Below, one piece after another: positions 35,520 to 44,990 of a stretch of DNA of 64,000 nt (positions are counted from its first letter, which is position 1; each line of letters starts with the position of its first letter). The stretch is from Kalaharituber pfeilii. Its lineage: Eukaryota > Ascomycota > Pezizomycetes > Pezizales > Pezizaceae. The translations under genes and the position numbers were made by a program. The stretch is from contig WHUZ01000001.1 in the NCBI GenBank assembly GCA_015179045.1, positions 1,116,001 through 1,180,000 of the forward strand, given 5' to 3'. The notes beneath the pieces are model-generated. The model saw only the letters and a program-made list of their open reading frames with translations, ran no database searches and had not been told where the DNA came from.

Positions 35520-35820
35520 ATTAGATACTGATATTAAGGTGAGGCTCCTGGAGTTTGCGAGGGGGAGGGGCAGGGTTCCTTTATTTGGAGACAGACCCGT
35601 AATATATAGCTAGTTTATGCATATGCATTGCTTGGTGCCCCACCCTACATCCAGGGCATAACAGCTTTGCCCAGTGCTGTGTTGCAACATAGCTTTCTAC
35701 AGTCATTTCCCAGCCGGAATCGCGAAGAGAGGCGCTCCCCATCTCTCGAGGCCCAAATCAGTTTCCACCGAGATCCTAGAATAAAGCCACTTTACAAAAC
35801 TTGGAATACATCTTCACGCA
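35520..35820. promoter_or_regulatory. Bidirectional promoter between dTMP kinase and SLD5
   Basis: 301 bp between two start codons pointing outward. A perfect ACGCGT (MCB) box is not seen; ATCGCGAAGAG near 35,718 has an SBF/MBF-like CGCGAA core. Confidence 0.6.
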
Positions 35821-36720
35821 ATGGACCCATCGGACTCCATTGACGACATTCTGCTCGAGTTCGACAACCGCTCACTGCCCTCTTCGACACGGGACATCAC
35901 CGACCTGACAAAATCATGGATAGCAGAGCGCGGGGCCCCAGAAATATTACCGTTTCAAGGGCCACTAGTTGAGCGAGTAATGGAGCGGATTCGGGAGCAG
36001 GTACATTACCGCCATCCACCCATGCACACGGCAGGGTTTCCAGGGTGGAACTTATAGTGGGGGCTGGAATGGGTGTCCTTGAGAATGAAAGAAGGCTAAT
36101 CGTCAGATGTGGCGGGACTGGGGAAGATAGAGATAGTAGAACGTGAAACGGGCGATCTAGAGCCACAGGCGAATTTCCGCTTAATACTGATACAGACGGA
36201 GTTGGAAAGGGTGAAGTATCTTGTCAGGGCGTATCTACGGGCGCGGATGGCAAAGGTGCGCTTGAAGCATTGTTCTACGAGATATGGGATTTGGGACATT
36301 TTGCTACACGCAAACAGGCTGACTTGGTTTTCTGGGCTGAACTAGATTGACAAGCATCCACTATATCTCCTCTCTAACCCCTCCGCGCTCTCCAACCTCT
36401 CACCCCCGGAACAAAGCTACCTTAAATCCCACCTTGCCCTCCTCAACAACCATTACCTCGCCTCTTTCCTTCGGAACTTTCCAGCGCAGCTCCGGAGGCT
36501 TGACGATACTGCCGGCGGCATCAGCATGATTGAAGAGCCGGATTTGGACTCGGCGGTGTTTTGTGCAGTTGTGAAGGATGTGGGTGGGGAGGATGGGGGG
36601 GCGGAGGTGGTCATTCCAGGGACGGGTGCAAGGTTCACGTTGAGAAAGGGGGACGTGTATGTGGTGCGGTATAGCGCGGTGAGGAAGTTTGTGCTAGAAG
36701 GGGCCGTAGAGTTGATTTGA
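35821..36720 (+). CDS. SLD5: GINS complex subunit Sld5
   Basis: Sld5 joins Psf1-3 in GINS, part of the CMG replicative helicase. Three exons, 35821-36000, 36127-36255 and 36346-36720, give 227 residues. Introns are 126 and 90 nt. [13 protein letters not shown] opens the protein. The diagnostic segment is [20 protein letters not shown] followed by LRARMAK and, across intron 2, IDKHPLYLL. The C-terminal beta domain includes [10 protein letters not shown] and [16 protein letters not shown]. The first acceptor (36126) was chosen because it joins RIREQ directly to [11 protein letters not shown] in phase, as in homologues; an upstream CAG acceptor is out of frame. Confidence 0.9.
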
Positions 36721-37432
36721 ACGGGGGATTTGGGGGAGGTTGGTGGGGTGGTGATCGATATTGGGAGAGGGAGAGCTGTGGGATGTCTTTGCGATACCCA
36801 TTTTTACTCGGTGGTTGGGTTAACCTATGATATTCTCTAACTTAGCACAAAGCATTGCGGTTGCAAAGTGGAATCAGCATCTATACCCCCGCATGGCTTT
36901 TGGCAATTGTAGACGTGTCTTTCTTGGAGGTGCCATACATCACTAAAGAGTCATATCACAAACCCTTCATGATCACATGATGTGGTACCAACCAGCAGCG
37001 ATGGGCACGAACTTTCACACTAAGGGCGTGGAGAAAAATAGATCATTGGGCGGTCTGGAAGTTGTGTCAAAGTATACCTGCTCAGGTTCGCGAAGTAATT
37101 GACGAAATTTTCACTTTCTTGCGCAAAAAGGGAGCGCCAAATTGTCCTTGGGTTTATATGCACAAAGTTGGCCATTAATAATGCATATGTCCCGTTCTTT
37201 AGAGCCTGTAGACTCTGATTATCGAGAACCTCGAATAGCCGACGAGTGCTCATTTTCTAGACGTAAGTAAAGGGTACCGTTCTGTCAGTATGGACCTTAA
37301 CGAGCCTCACAGCCTACACACCATATCAAAGGTCAATTAAACGTTGGTCCAGTTGGCAAGGGAACTCCTAAATTGTCCTATGATGTCAGTAGGATGGAAT
37401 AGGGTGAGGCACGTGAGCACAACCATATGAAG
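36721..37432. other. Gene-free stretch between SLD5 and Copia element 2
   Basis: SLD5 3' region followed by non-coding sequence. The last five bases before the element (37433-37437, TACTC) are its target duplication. Confidence 0.5.
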
Positions 37433-37437
37433 TACTC

Positions 37438-37792
37438 TGTTAAGGATTATCATTCGTATAGCTTGATATGCAGCGTACTGTTACATTACTGTTACTTGAG
37501 ATTTACTTCACCATGACAGCGTACTGACATATGCACTGAAACATAATCATGGTCTGTCGTACTGTTACTTGAGATTTACTTCACCATGACAGCGTACTGA
37601 CATATGCACTGAAACATAATCATGGTCTGTCGTCATGACATGAGAAAGCAGGTTTGCATATGCTGTTTTCAGGTTTTTGCTCTACTTGAGGAATTTCTCG
37701 TTATCACCAAAAGTTGTCTATATATGTCGCTTTATGTTCCTGTATCTATTGCAATGAAGCAAGCGACGTACTCAACTCAATAAGCGTAAATA
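37438..37792 (+). repeat. 5' LTR of Copia element 2, with internal 73-bp duplication
   Basis: 355 bp, TGTTAAGGATT...GCGTAAATA. Within it a 73-bp unit occurs twice, perfectly and in tandem, at 37488-37560 and 37561-37633. The right end lacks the usual CA; the boundary is fixed by the target duplication and the primer-binding site. Confidence 0.93.
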
Positions 37793-37804
37793 GGTTATGA
37801 GCCC
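37793..37804 (+). other. Primer-binding site of Copia element 2
   Basis: GGTTATGAGCCC, the same 12 bases as in Copia element 1, complementary to the initiator tRNA-Met anticodon stem-loop. Confidence 0.75.
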
Positions 37805-38112
37805 GGTCCTTCGGCCATAATCCTTTCATACTGCGCTTTCTACCTTTCTTTCGCTACACCGTTTCTATCTTTCTCTCGCTACACCGAAAAACTTACGAAC
37901 TCTTTATTCAAGTCTCGCACTGTGCTTGCACTTTATCCTCCGCCTCTCGCACTGCGCTCGCACTTTACTTTCCGCCTCTCACATCGCGCTCGCATCCATT
38001 ACTCACTCTTTGCTCGCACTCTGCCTTCCAGAAGCTTCTCGCTCTCCATTCTTCACTTCTCACTTCATACTTAATTTACCTTCTCATACAAACATTCACT
38101 TCACCCATCAAT

Positions 38113-41100
38113 ATGTCCACCGAATCCTCCAATACATCTCTTGGGTTTTCAACCAAGAAGAATTTATTCATCTCCTCCCATGGGTCCACACCGAAACTAA
38201 ATACAGAAAACTATTCTATATGGAGTCGTAATATGAGGTTCATACTGACAGGAATGTTATGCTGGGAGTTAGTAACCGGCAAGGAGCTCAAGCCAGCCAA
38301 ATTGAACTTGAATACAGCAACTCCAGCAGTACAGCAAGGACAACCACCAACAGTACAGGCAACTACGAATAAAGATGATGATTCTCTCTACCCAGAGGCA
38401 CAGATACCAGAAGCTCAGATCTCAGAGACCATACGAGAGTCAGAACAGCCCAGCAGTATCACAGACGAAGCTCTTCAGTCAAAATTAGACGATTATGACA
38501 GGCGATCAAAGAAAGCACTGGCAGCGATTTTTGGATCATTATCTACGCCTATTCAAGCATACGTTTCAGACATCATGGACCCTGCGAAAATGTGGACAGT
38601 TATCCAAACACGAATGGACGTAGTCAAAAACGAAACCGGATCAACATATATTCGCGAGCAGTTTTATCAGGAACGACTCAAAGAAAACGAACCACTCGAA
38701 TCATATATTGCTAGAATCATGGCATACCGAGATCGACTCATAGATACCCCACAATCCTTGTCTGATGATGACGTCATTACGAAACTGCTTGCTGGGCTGC
38801 CTCCCTCATACAATCTCATCCGTGAAATCATTCTCAACTTGCCAGGAAGGACTGTTGACTCAGTCATAAACGCTTTACATAGGCATCACAGAATTGACTT
38901 CAATACAGCAGTTCCTACTACTACAGTCACTGCCACCGAATCAACTCCTATTGTGGCTACTGTTCGACGAGGTGGACGGGGCTATAGAGGAAGATACAAC
39001 TTCAGTCGGCATAGATCATATAACACAGGAATGCAACATCATACTGGACCGGTGCAACATCATACTGGACCGGCGCAACATCATACTGGACCGGTGCAAC
39101 ATCATACTGGACCGGCACAACATCATATGGGTTCATCTCACATAGTACCAAGGCAAGATACTGCTGAATGTTGGTTTTGTCATAAAAGGGGTCACAAGCA
39201 GTCGGAATGTCGCCTTCGTCGGAGCATGAGAGTACCAAGTTCGAATACTCATCATGCACAACTTCATATTCTTTCTTCTAATCCTCCTAATCTTTCCGGC
39301 TTTTCAGATACTGTTAATGATGGTGATGGTGATAGTAATATGGGACTATTAATGTTGCGCTCTATTTCTGATACTTCTCCTTTAGCTTGGTATATTGATT
39401 CTGGTGCAACCAATCATGTCTGTTCACAATCATCTGTGTTCTCGAATGTTTCCATGTTTTCTGAAGAACAAAAACTGTATATGGGAGATAATCATGCAAT
39501 TTCTGCCTGTGGGTCTGGGACTGTTATTTTGATGGGGAAATCAATCTCCGGACAGGAACTGACACTACAACTTGATGGAGTTATATATGCACCACAACTT
39601 GGAACGAACGTCATCTCAGTCAGTCAACTAATTCAGGTCGGGTTTTCGGTAAACATGAATACACAAGGATGCTTCATCTCAATACAGGACTCTGAAATCT
39701 ATGCACGACCAGAACATGGCATGTATAGACTCTACAACTTTGTCTCATACAAGCCTACTCTTTGCATCACTCAATCCGAGTCGGCTCAGTCTCCATCGAA
39801 CCCACAATCTACACTGATCCCTCAGCCTGATATCTCAACAGCTCCGAATTCACAGTCCACATTGACCTCTCAGCCCGATATCTCAACAGCTACGCTGGCA
39901 CTGTGGCACTCTCGTCTGGGGCATTTACATACTAAGGCAGTTCGAGAACTAGCTTACCACGGAGCGCAAGGCATAAGAATTGCTACTACTCATCTACCAA
40001 ATCCAGTCTGTCAAGCATGCCTCCAAGGAAAGCAAAAAGTAACTGTGAACAGAAGTCCAAGCACGAGAGTTGAAGGACTGTTAAACCTCATTCATTCTGA
40101 TCTCTGCGGTCCCTTTCCTCCTAGCGTTCATAAAGATCTTTATTTCATTATCTATATTGATGATTGGTCTCGCTATACTTGGATATACCCTCTAAAGACA
40201 AAAACGGCACAAGAAATTACCAATGTTTTTCGTATTTTCAAGGCATGGGTGGAAGCACAATCGAATGGATACAAAATACGAAGACTGAGATCTGATAACG
40301 GCACTGGCGAGTACAACAATGACATGTTCAAAAATCTTCTTCAAGAACATGGCATTTCATTCGAGCCATGTGCACCATATACTCAACATCAGAATGGGGT
40401 TGCCGAACGGATGATTAGGACAATAACTGAGATGGTTCGAAGCATGCTGAGTGATAGCGGAATGTCCTCTGTTTTCTGGTCTGAGGCTGCACTTACAGCA
40501 GTTTACTTAAGGAATCGGTCACCCTCAAAGGCGGTTTTGGGATGTTGTACACCCTTCGAGGCGTGGACTGGTAAGAAACCTTCTTTAGCACATCTCAGAA
40601 GATTTGGTTGCATTGCACACGTTCATATACCAGAAGCAAAAAGATCAAAGCTAGAACCCAAAAGCAAGCAAAATATAATGCTGGGTTACGCTGAGCAAAC
40701 GAATAAAATATGGAAGCTATGGGATCCCGAAAGTCAGAGAATAGTCATGGCAGCTAATATTATTTTTGACGAAACGCAGAGCTGGAAAACTGAGAAACCC
40801 CTGCGATCTGAATCTGAGACAAGCACACTGAATCGAGTACTGAATGTCGTAAGTACCTCTCAAGAAGACTCTGAAGGAGTTGAACCTATTACATACGAAC
40901 AAGCAATGCAGAGTCCTAACAAGAAACAATGGATAGAGGCCTGCAATGAAGAATATCAAGCATTGTTAGAAAATAAGACATGGGTTCTTGTATCTCGCCC
41001 ACTGAATAAGAAGGTCATTGACTGCAAGTGGGTACTAAGAAAGAAAACAATTACACAGACGAATGCTAATGGAACAACGCTTCAAGGTACTAAGTACAAA

Positions 41101-42465
41101 GCTCGATTAGTGATCAAAGGCTATGAACAGATCGCGGGAATAGATTACGAGGAGATCTTTGCTCCTGTTGCTAAATCGGCAACAATAAGGCTTCTTTATG
41201 CATTGGCAGCTGCATATGATTGGGAAATAGAGCAGCAAGATGTAAAAACCGCGTTTCTTAATCCTGAATTAACTGATGCTGAAATTTATATGGAGCAACC
41301 AAAAGGCTACATACAAGATGCTAATAAAGTCTGTTTGCTAAAGAAGAGTCTTTACGGGCTGAAACAAGCACCTCGAGTATGGTATCAGAATATTGATGCA
41401 TTCCTAAGATCATTGAATTTTCGAAGAACTGAAGAGGATCCAAACCTTTATGTCTATGATAATATATCAGTTCCACTATACGTTCTGATATATGTTGATG
41501 ATATTCTTATCATAGGACCAAGCATGCAGAACATCAACTGGGTCAAGAGTCAATTTCGTCGAAAGTATAAAATGACTGATCTGGGGCCTGTACGTCAATT
41601 CCTTGGCTGTGAAGTGATACGAAATCGAAAAGAGAGAATCTTAAAACTGCATCAGACTCAATATACTCAAAAGATTCTGCGAGAATGCAATATGGGGGAG
41701 TGCAATGGAGTAACTATTCCAATGGAAGCCGGTCAGTCACTAGTACAAAATTCAGGTCAAAATCAAGTTCTGCTTGACGAACAGCATAAGCAACTCTATC
41801 AAAAGATCGTTGGCAAGCTAATGTACCTCATGCTCGGCTCCAGACCAGATATCGCATTCTCGGTCTCAACTCTAGGACGGTTCACAAGCAATCCCACAGA
41901 TAAACATCTCCAAGCTGCCAAAAGAGTTCTCAGATATCTTAAACGAACCTCTACCATGGGCCTAATCTACACTGCGAATTCGCTACCGCACTTAATCTCA
42001 TATTCAGACTCAGATTGGGCTGGCGATAAGGATACTCGAAAATCAATTACTGGGTTTGTATTTATGCTCGCAGGTGCAGCCATTTCATGGAAAAGCCAAA
42101 GACAGTCTACTGTGGCCCTTTCATCAACCGAAGCAGAATATATGGCAGTGACAGAGGCATGCAAGGAATCGATTTGGCTACAACGTCTAATAAAAGAACT
42201 TCAGCTTCCTAAATTCGATGTCAACTTCAGCAAAGTCATCAATGTTGACAACAACAGTGCAATCAGTCTCGCATACAATCCCACGTTGCATGGCAGAACC
42301 AAGCATATAGATATACGACATCATTTTATCCGCGAATGTGTGGCAGAGAATAAGGTCATAGTGAATAGGATTGCAGGAAAAGAGAATCCGGCAGATGTTT
42401 TTACAAAAGCTCTTCCTTTTGCTTTGTTTGAGAAATTTACTCGAAGTCTTGGTTTATCTGTATAG
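38113..42465 (+). CDS. Copia element 2 Gag-Pol polyprotein
   Basis: 1450 codons without a stop. Gag (to about residue 340) has the Copia gag fold (ENYSIWSRNMRFIL), then a seven-residue QHHTGPV/A repeat (39034-39132), then a CCHC knuckle (CWFCHKRGHKQSEC). The protease has WYIDSGATNH. The integrase has the HHCC finger (HSRLGHLH...CQACLQGK) and catalytic residues in IHSDLCG, RSDNGTGEY and QNGVAERM. RT has the catalytic YVDD (YVDDILI), and RNase H has DSDWAGD, SSTEAEYM and IDIRHHFIRE. All catalytic motifs that I can check are present, so the polyprotein is plausibly functional. Pol follows gag with no recoding signal, as is usual for single-frame Copia elements. Confidence 0.95.
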   Translation: MSTESSNTSLGFSTKKNLFISSHGSTPKLNTENYSIWSRNMRFILTGMLCWELVTGKELKPAKLNLNTATPAVQQGQPPTVQATTNKDDDSLYPEAQIPEAQISETIRESEQPSSITDEALQSKLDDYDRRSKKALAAIFGSLSTPIQAYVSDIMDPAKMWTVIQTRMDVVKNETGSTYIREQFYQERLKENEPLESYIARIMAYRDRLIDTPQSLSDDDVITKLLAGLPPSYNLIREIILNLPGRTVDSVINALHRHHRIDFNTAVPTTTVTATESTPIVATVRRGGRGYRGRYNFSRHRSYNTGMQHHTGPVQHHTGPAQHHTGPVQHHTGPAQHHMGSSHIVPRQDTAECWFCHKRGHKQSECRLRRSMRVPSSNTHHAQLHILSSNPPNLSGFSDTVNDGDGDSNMGLLMLRSISDTSPLAWYIDSGATNHVCSQSSVFSNVSMFSEEQKLYMGDNHAISACGSGTVILMGKSISGQELTLQLDGVIYAPQLGTNVISVSQLIQVGFSVNMNTQGCFISIQDSEIYARPEHGMYRLYNFVSYKPTLCITQSESAQSPSNPQSTLIPQPDISTAPNSQSTLTSQPDISTATLALWHSRLGHLHTKAVRELAYHGAQGIRIATTHLPNPVCQACLQGKQKVTVNRSPSTRVEGLLNLIHSDLCGPFPPSVHKDLYFIIYIDDWSRYTWIYPLKTKTAQEITNVFRIFKAWVEAQSNGYKIRRLRSDNGTGEYNNDMFKNLLQEHGISFEPCAPYTQHQNGVAERMIRTITEMVRSMLSDSGMSSVFWSEAALTAVYLRNRSPSKAVLGCCTPFEAWTGKKPSLAHLRRFGCIAHVHIPEAKRSKLEPKSKQNIMLGYAEQTNKIWKLWDPESQRIVMAANIIFDETQSWKTEKPLRSESETSTLNRVLNVVSTSQEDSEGVEPITYEQAMQSPNKKQWIEACNEEYQALLENKTWVLVSRPLNKKVIDCKWVLRKKTITQTNANGTTLQGTKYKARLVIKGYEQIAGIDYEEIFAPVAKSATIRLLYALAAAYDWEIEQQDVKTAFLNPELTDAEIYMEQPKGYIQDANKVCLLKKSLYGLKQAPRVWYQNIDAFLRSLNFRRTEEDPNLYVYDNISVPLYVLIYVDDILIIGPSMQNINWVKSQFRRKYKMTDLGPVRQFLGCEVIRNRKERILKLHQTQYTQKILRECNMGECNGVTIPMEAGQSLVQNSGQNQVLLDEQHKQLYQKIVGKLMYLMLGSRPDIAFSVSTLGRFTSNPTDKHLQAAKRVLRYLKRTSTMGLIYTANSLPHLISYSDSDWAGDKDTRKSITGFVFMLAGAAISWKSQRQSTVALSSTEAEYMAVTEACKESIWLQRLIKELQLPKFDVNFSKVINVDNNSAISLAYNPTLHGRTKHIDIRHHFIRECVAENKVIVNRIAGKENPADVFTKALPFALFEKFTRSLGLSV
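39034..39132 (+). repeat. 21-bp coding repeat in Gag, about 5 units
   Basis: In-frame tandem copies encode QHHTGPV or QHHTGPA alternately. The His-rich segment lies just before the zinc knuckle. Confidence 0.85.
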
Positions 42466-42539
42466 CATACTCTCTGAATTCATTGAATTTTTGTTTTTGT
42501 CAAGCACTGAAAATTTGGGAAATTTCCAGCGTGGGGGAG

Positions 42540-42894
42540 TGTTAAGGATTATCATTCGTATAGCTTGATATGCAGCGTACTGTTACATTACTGTTACTTG
42601 AGATTTACTTCACCATGACAGCGTACTGACATATGCACTGAAACATAATCATGGTCTGTCGTACTGTTACTTGAGATTTACTTCACCATGACAGCGTACT
42701 GACATATGCACTGAAACATAATCATGGTCTGTCGTCATGACATGAGAAAGCAGGTTTGCATATGCTGTTTTCAGGTTTTTGCTCTACTTGAGGAATTTCT
42801 CGTTATCACCAAAAGTTGTCTATATATGTCGCTTTATGTTCCTGTATCTATTGCAATGAAGCAAGCGACGTACTCAACTCAATAAGCGTAAATA
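42540..42894 (+). repeat. 3' LTR of Copia element 2
   Basis: 355 bp, the same as the 5' LTR, including the 73-bp tandem duplication (42590-42735). Confidence 0.95.
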
Positions 42895-42899
42895 TACTC

Positions 42900-43002
42900 C
42901 GTAGGTATGGATATGCTGTGCATGTGCCCTGTTAAAAAAAGAAAACAGAAAAAACATGCCTATCTCCTTATGCAATATTCAAAATATTGTCAGTGGGCCA
43001 CG

Positions 43003-43036
<34 letters not shown>

Positions 43037-43304
43037 AAATTTCAACTGGTTCGGTTGACACCTCCCCCAGTCACAATCTCCCGGCCTAAACAGACACACC
43101 AAATCCTCATTATAAAATCCATCAGGCAAATTAGAAGCACCCAATTTAGGATATCAAAAGAGAAACTAATTCCCAGAACAAAAACATCATTATCATAGAA
43201 CAAAAGGGTGATTTAGTTTTTTTTTTTCCCTTAAAAAAGGGCTCTTGCAAAAAAGACTTAATAAGCTCATCGAAGTTTGGATCAGCAGACAATGGAATAC
43301 CACG
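42900..43304. other. Gene-free stretch with long poly-A tract
   Basis: Contains a poly-A run at about 43,002-43,031 and further A/T-rich DNA. It is the 3' side of the hexokinase-family gene. Confidence 0.6.
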
Positions 43305-44990
43305 TCATGTCGTGCCCCCCCTCACCATTCCCGCCAGCACTGCCGCCCCCACCAGCCCACCATCCCTAGCCTCAACTAACCTCACATTCCTCCTCCTCAC
43401 CTTTCTCCCCACCCTCTCCTCCACAACTGCGTACCACCTCTCTGCAATTTCAGTCAGGAACCTCTGACACCTATCTCTAAACCCTGGGTATCTCTCCAAT
43501 ATTGTTCCTGTATATGAAATAACCACGTCGTCAACCTCCCCATCCACTTCCGTATCAGCTTCCAACCGTAAATCATCATTCACGGTCAATATTCCCATCG
43601 TTGCAGCTGCTACGAGCGCCGCGGCGCGTGTAGATACCGTCTCACAAATCTTTTTGAACATCGATGCAGAATCCACATCCCATACCCACTTGCACCTTTC
43701 TGCTTTCCCAAAGTACTCTTCTAACAACACCGCCACCCTCTTGATGTTCATCTCCCCTTCCACGCCCCCACAAAGTTCCGTCTTAACCGCATACGGCGTA
43801 AAAAATTTTCCTGGTAATGTTTTACTCCCATTCTCTCCCAACACATCCAGGCTCACCAACCTCACCAGCTCCCCCAAGTACCTACCCCCAACCATCTCTT
43901 CGAATGGTTGGAACCCCGGCTTCTCATTCTCCCTATCCAGAATTCTATCCCACTTTGTCACGAATCGCTCCAATGGCGGCAATGTACCATTGATGCTCCA
44001 CTCTGTATTAAGAAGTATATGTGTAGTGGTCCTTGCTCCTGCCACATTACCCTGCTGTTGGCCATGCGGCTTCTTGAATTCCGCCAACTTCTCCACCGGG
44101 CAGAGACAGGTTGCGTTGGTCCCTGTACCTGCAATAATCCCCACCGTAGCACTCCCATAATATACATAACTCCCCGCAAGCAAGGTACTGATACTATCAT
44201 TTGTAATTGCCACCACCTCCACCTTCGGCAACTTCTGCGCTGATGACTCGGACAGTGCGCGCTGCTTTGCGTAGGCGTTTCCTAGAAGAGTGGCTAAATC
44301 ATTTGTGGTTTCGAACGTAAAGCCCTTGCCCATCGGCATGAGTACGGCAGATGTATGGCTTTCTTGCACCATGGGAAAAGAGAATGTGACGCCAAGTGGA
44401 AGCCCAGTCTTTAGAATTTCATCCGCCTCGGCCTCTGTGGTTTGGCAAAGGTATGTACGGATCACAGTTGCGATGCATTCCCCGACCCAGTCGAAGAGAC
44501 ATTCAGCTTGGGTACATTTGAGTTCTGCGGGAATGGACCATGTTCTCTGCGGAGAGATGAAGAATCTGTATGGGCTGAAGTGGTCATTGGGTATTGTAGC
44601 GGTATTATTAGCAGCAGCGGGGGTAGTCTTTCCAAGAGGAAGTGACTGCGAAGACGAGGATGGCGAGCCATATTCAGAGCCAGATGAAGCACCAGCATCT
44701 TCACCAGCGAGTTCCAAAGACACCACAGGGGCCTCAGAAGGGGGAGGTGTACTATTACCAAACAGCTCGACTACAGCAACTCGAAGGTTCGATCCCCCTA
44801 GGTCCAAGGCAAGAAATTTTCCGTTTTCCTTGCCGTTTGAAAGGCTGGTAATTGGGGTTGGGAGGAACTGAGACGAGGATTTAATAGCGAGGTCATGGTA
44901 TGTTTTGCTGAATGCGGACGCAACGTCGGCGAGGACGGCTAGGGGAGCTGTAAGTTCTGTGAGGATTGTAGATTCGGCTTTGGTTGGCAT
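43305..44990 (-). CDS. Hexokinase-family sugar kinase
   Basis: Single exon, 561 residues. It phosphorylates a hexose or N-acetylhexosamine at C6 using ATP, or is a regulatory, non-catalytic relative. Visible motifs: ATP-binding FLALDLGGSNLRVAVVE near residues 58-74, substrate loop LGVTFSFPMVQ, catalytic Asp in ITNDSISTLLAG, phosphate-2 motif IIAGTGTNATC, and NTEWSI. It is longer than yeast Hxk2 (486) because of a Ser/Pro-rich insert at about residues 80-130. Filamentous fungi carry several atypical hexokinases (HxkC/XprF, HxkD, N-acetylglucosamine kinase), and this one looks closer to those than to the glycolytic enzyme. I cannot decide the substrate. All catalytic motifs look present. Confidence 0.8.
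   Translation of the reverse strand: MPTKAESTILTELTAPLAVLADVASAFSKTYHDLAIKSSSQFLPTPITSLSNGKENGKFLALDLGGSNLRVAVVELFGNSTPPPSEAPVVSLELAGEDAGASSGSEYGSPSSSSQSLPLGKTTPAAANNTATIPNDHFSPYRFFISPQRTWSIPAELKCTQAECLFDWVGECIATVIRTYLCQTTEAEADEILKTGLPLGVTFSFPMVQESHTSAVLMPMGKGFTFETTNDLATLLGNAYAKQRALSESSAQKLPKVEVVAITNDSISTLLAGSYVYYGSATVGIIAGTGTNATCLCPVEKLAEFKKPHGQQQGNVAGARTTTHILLNTEWSINGTLPPLERFVTKWDRILDRENEKPGFQPFEEMVGGRYLGELVRLVSLDVLGENGSKTLPGKFFTPYAVKTELCGGVEGEMNIKRVAVLLEEYFGKAERCKWVWDVDSASMFKKICETVSTRAAALVAAATMGILTVNDDLRLEADTEVDGEVDDVVISYTGTILERYPGFRDRCQRFLTEIAERWYAVVEERVGRKVRRRNVRLVEARDGGLVGAAVLAGMVRGGTT

Larger units (their letters stand above)
37438..42894 (+). mobile_element. Ty1/Copia retrotransposon 2, full length and apparently intact
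   Basis: 5,457 bp with two 355-bp LTRs that look identical, flanked by TACTC (37433-37437 and 42895-42899). It has a primer-binding site after the 5' LTR, a purine-rich GTGGGGGAG before the 3' LTR, and one uninterrupted gag-pol frame. These features indicate a very recent insertion of an element that may still be active. Its LTR and protein differ from Copia element 1, so it is a separate family. Confidence 0.97.

Noticed and set aside
44783..44806. GGTTCGATCC, resembling a tRNA B box
   Set aside because: It lies inside the hexokinase-family coding region (codons of the GGSNLRVA motif, antisense), with no A box or cloverleaf around it.
43654..44871. Several long antisense frames across the hexokinase gene
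   Set aside because: They are shadows of the GC-rich coding strand; the minus-strand frame carries all the family motifs.
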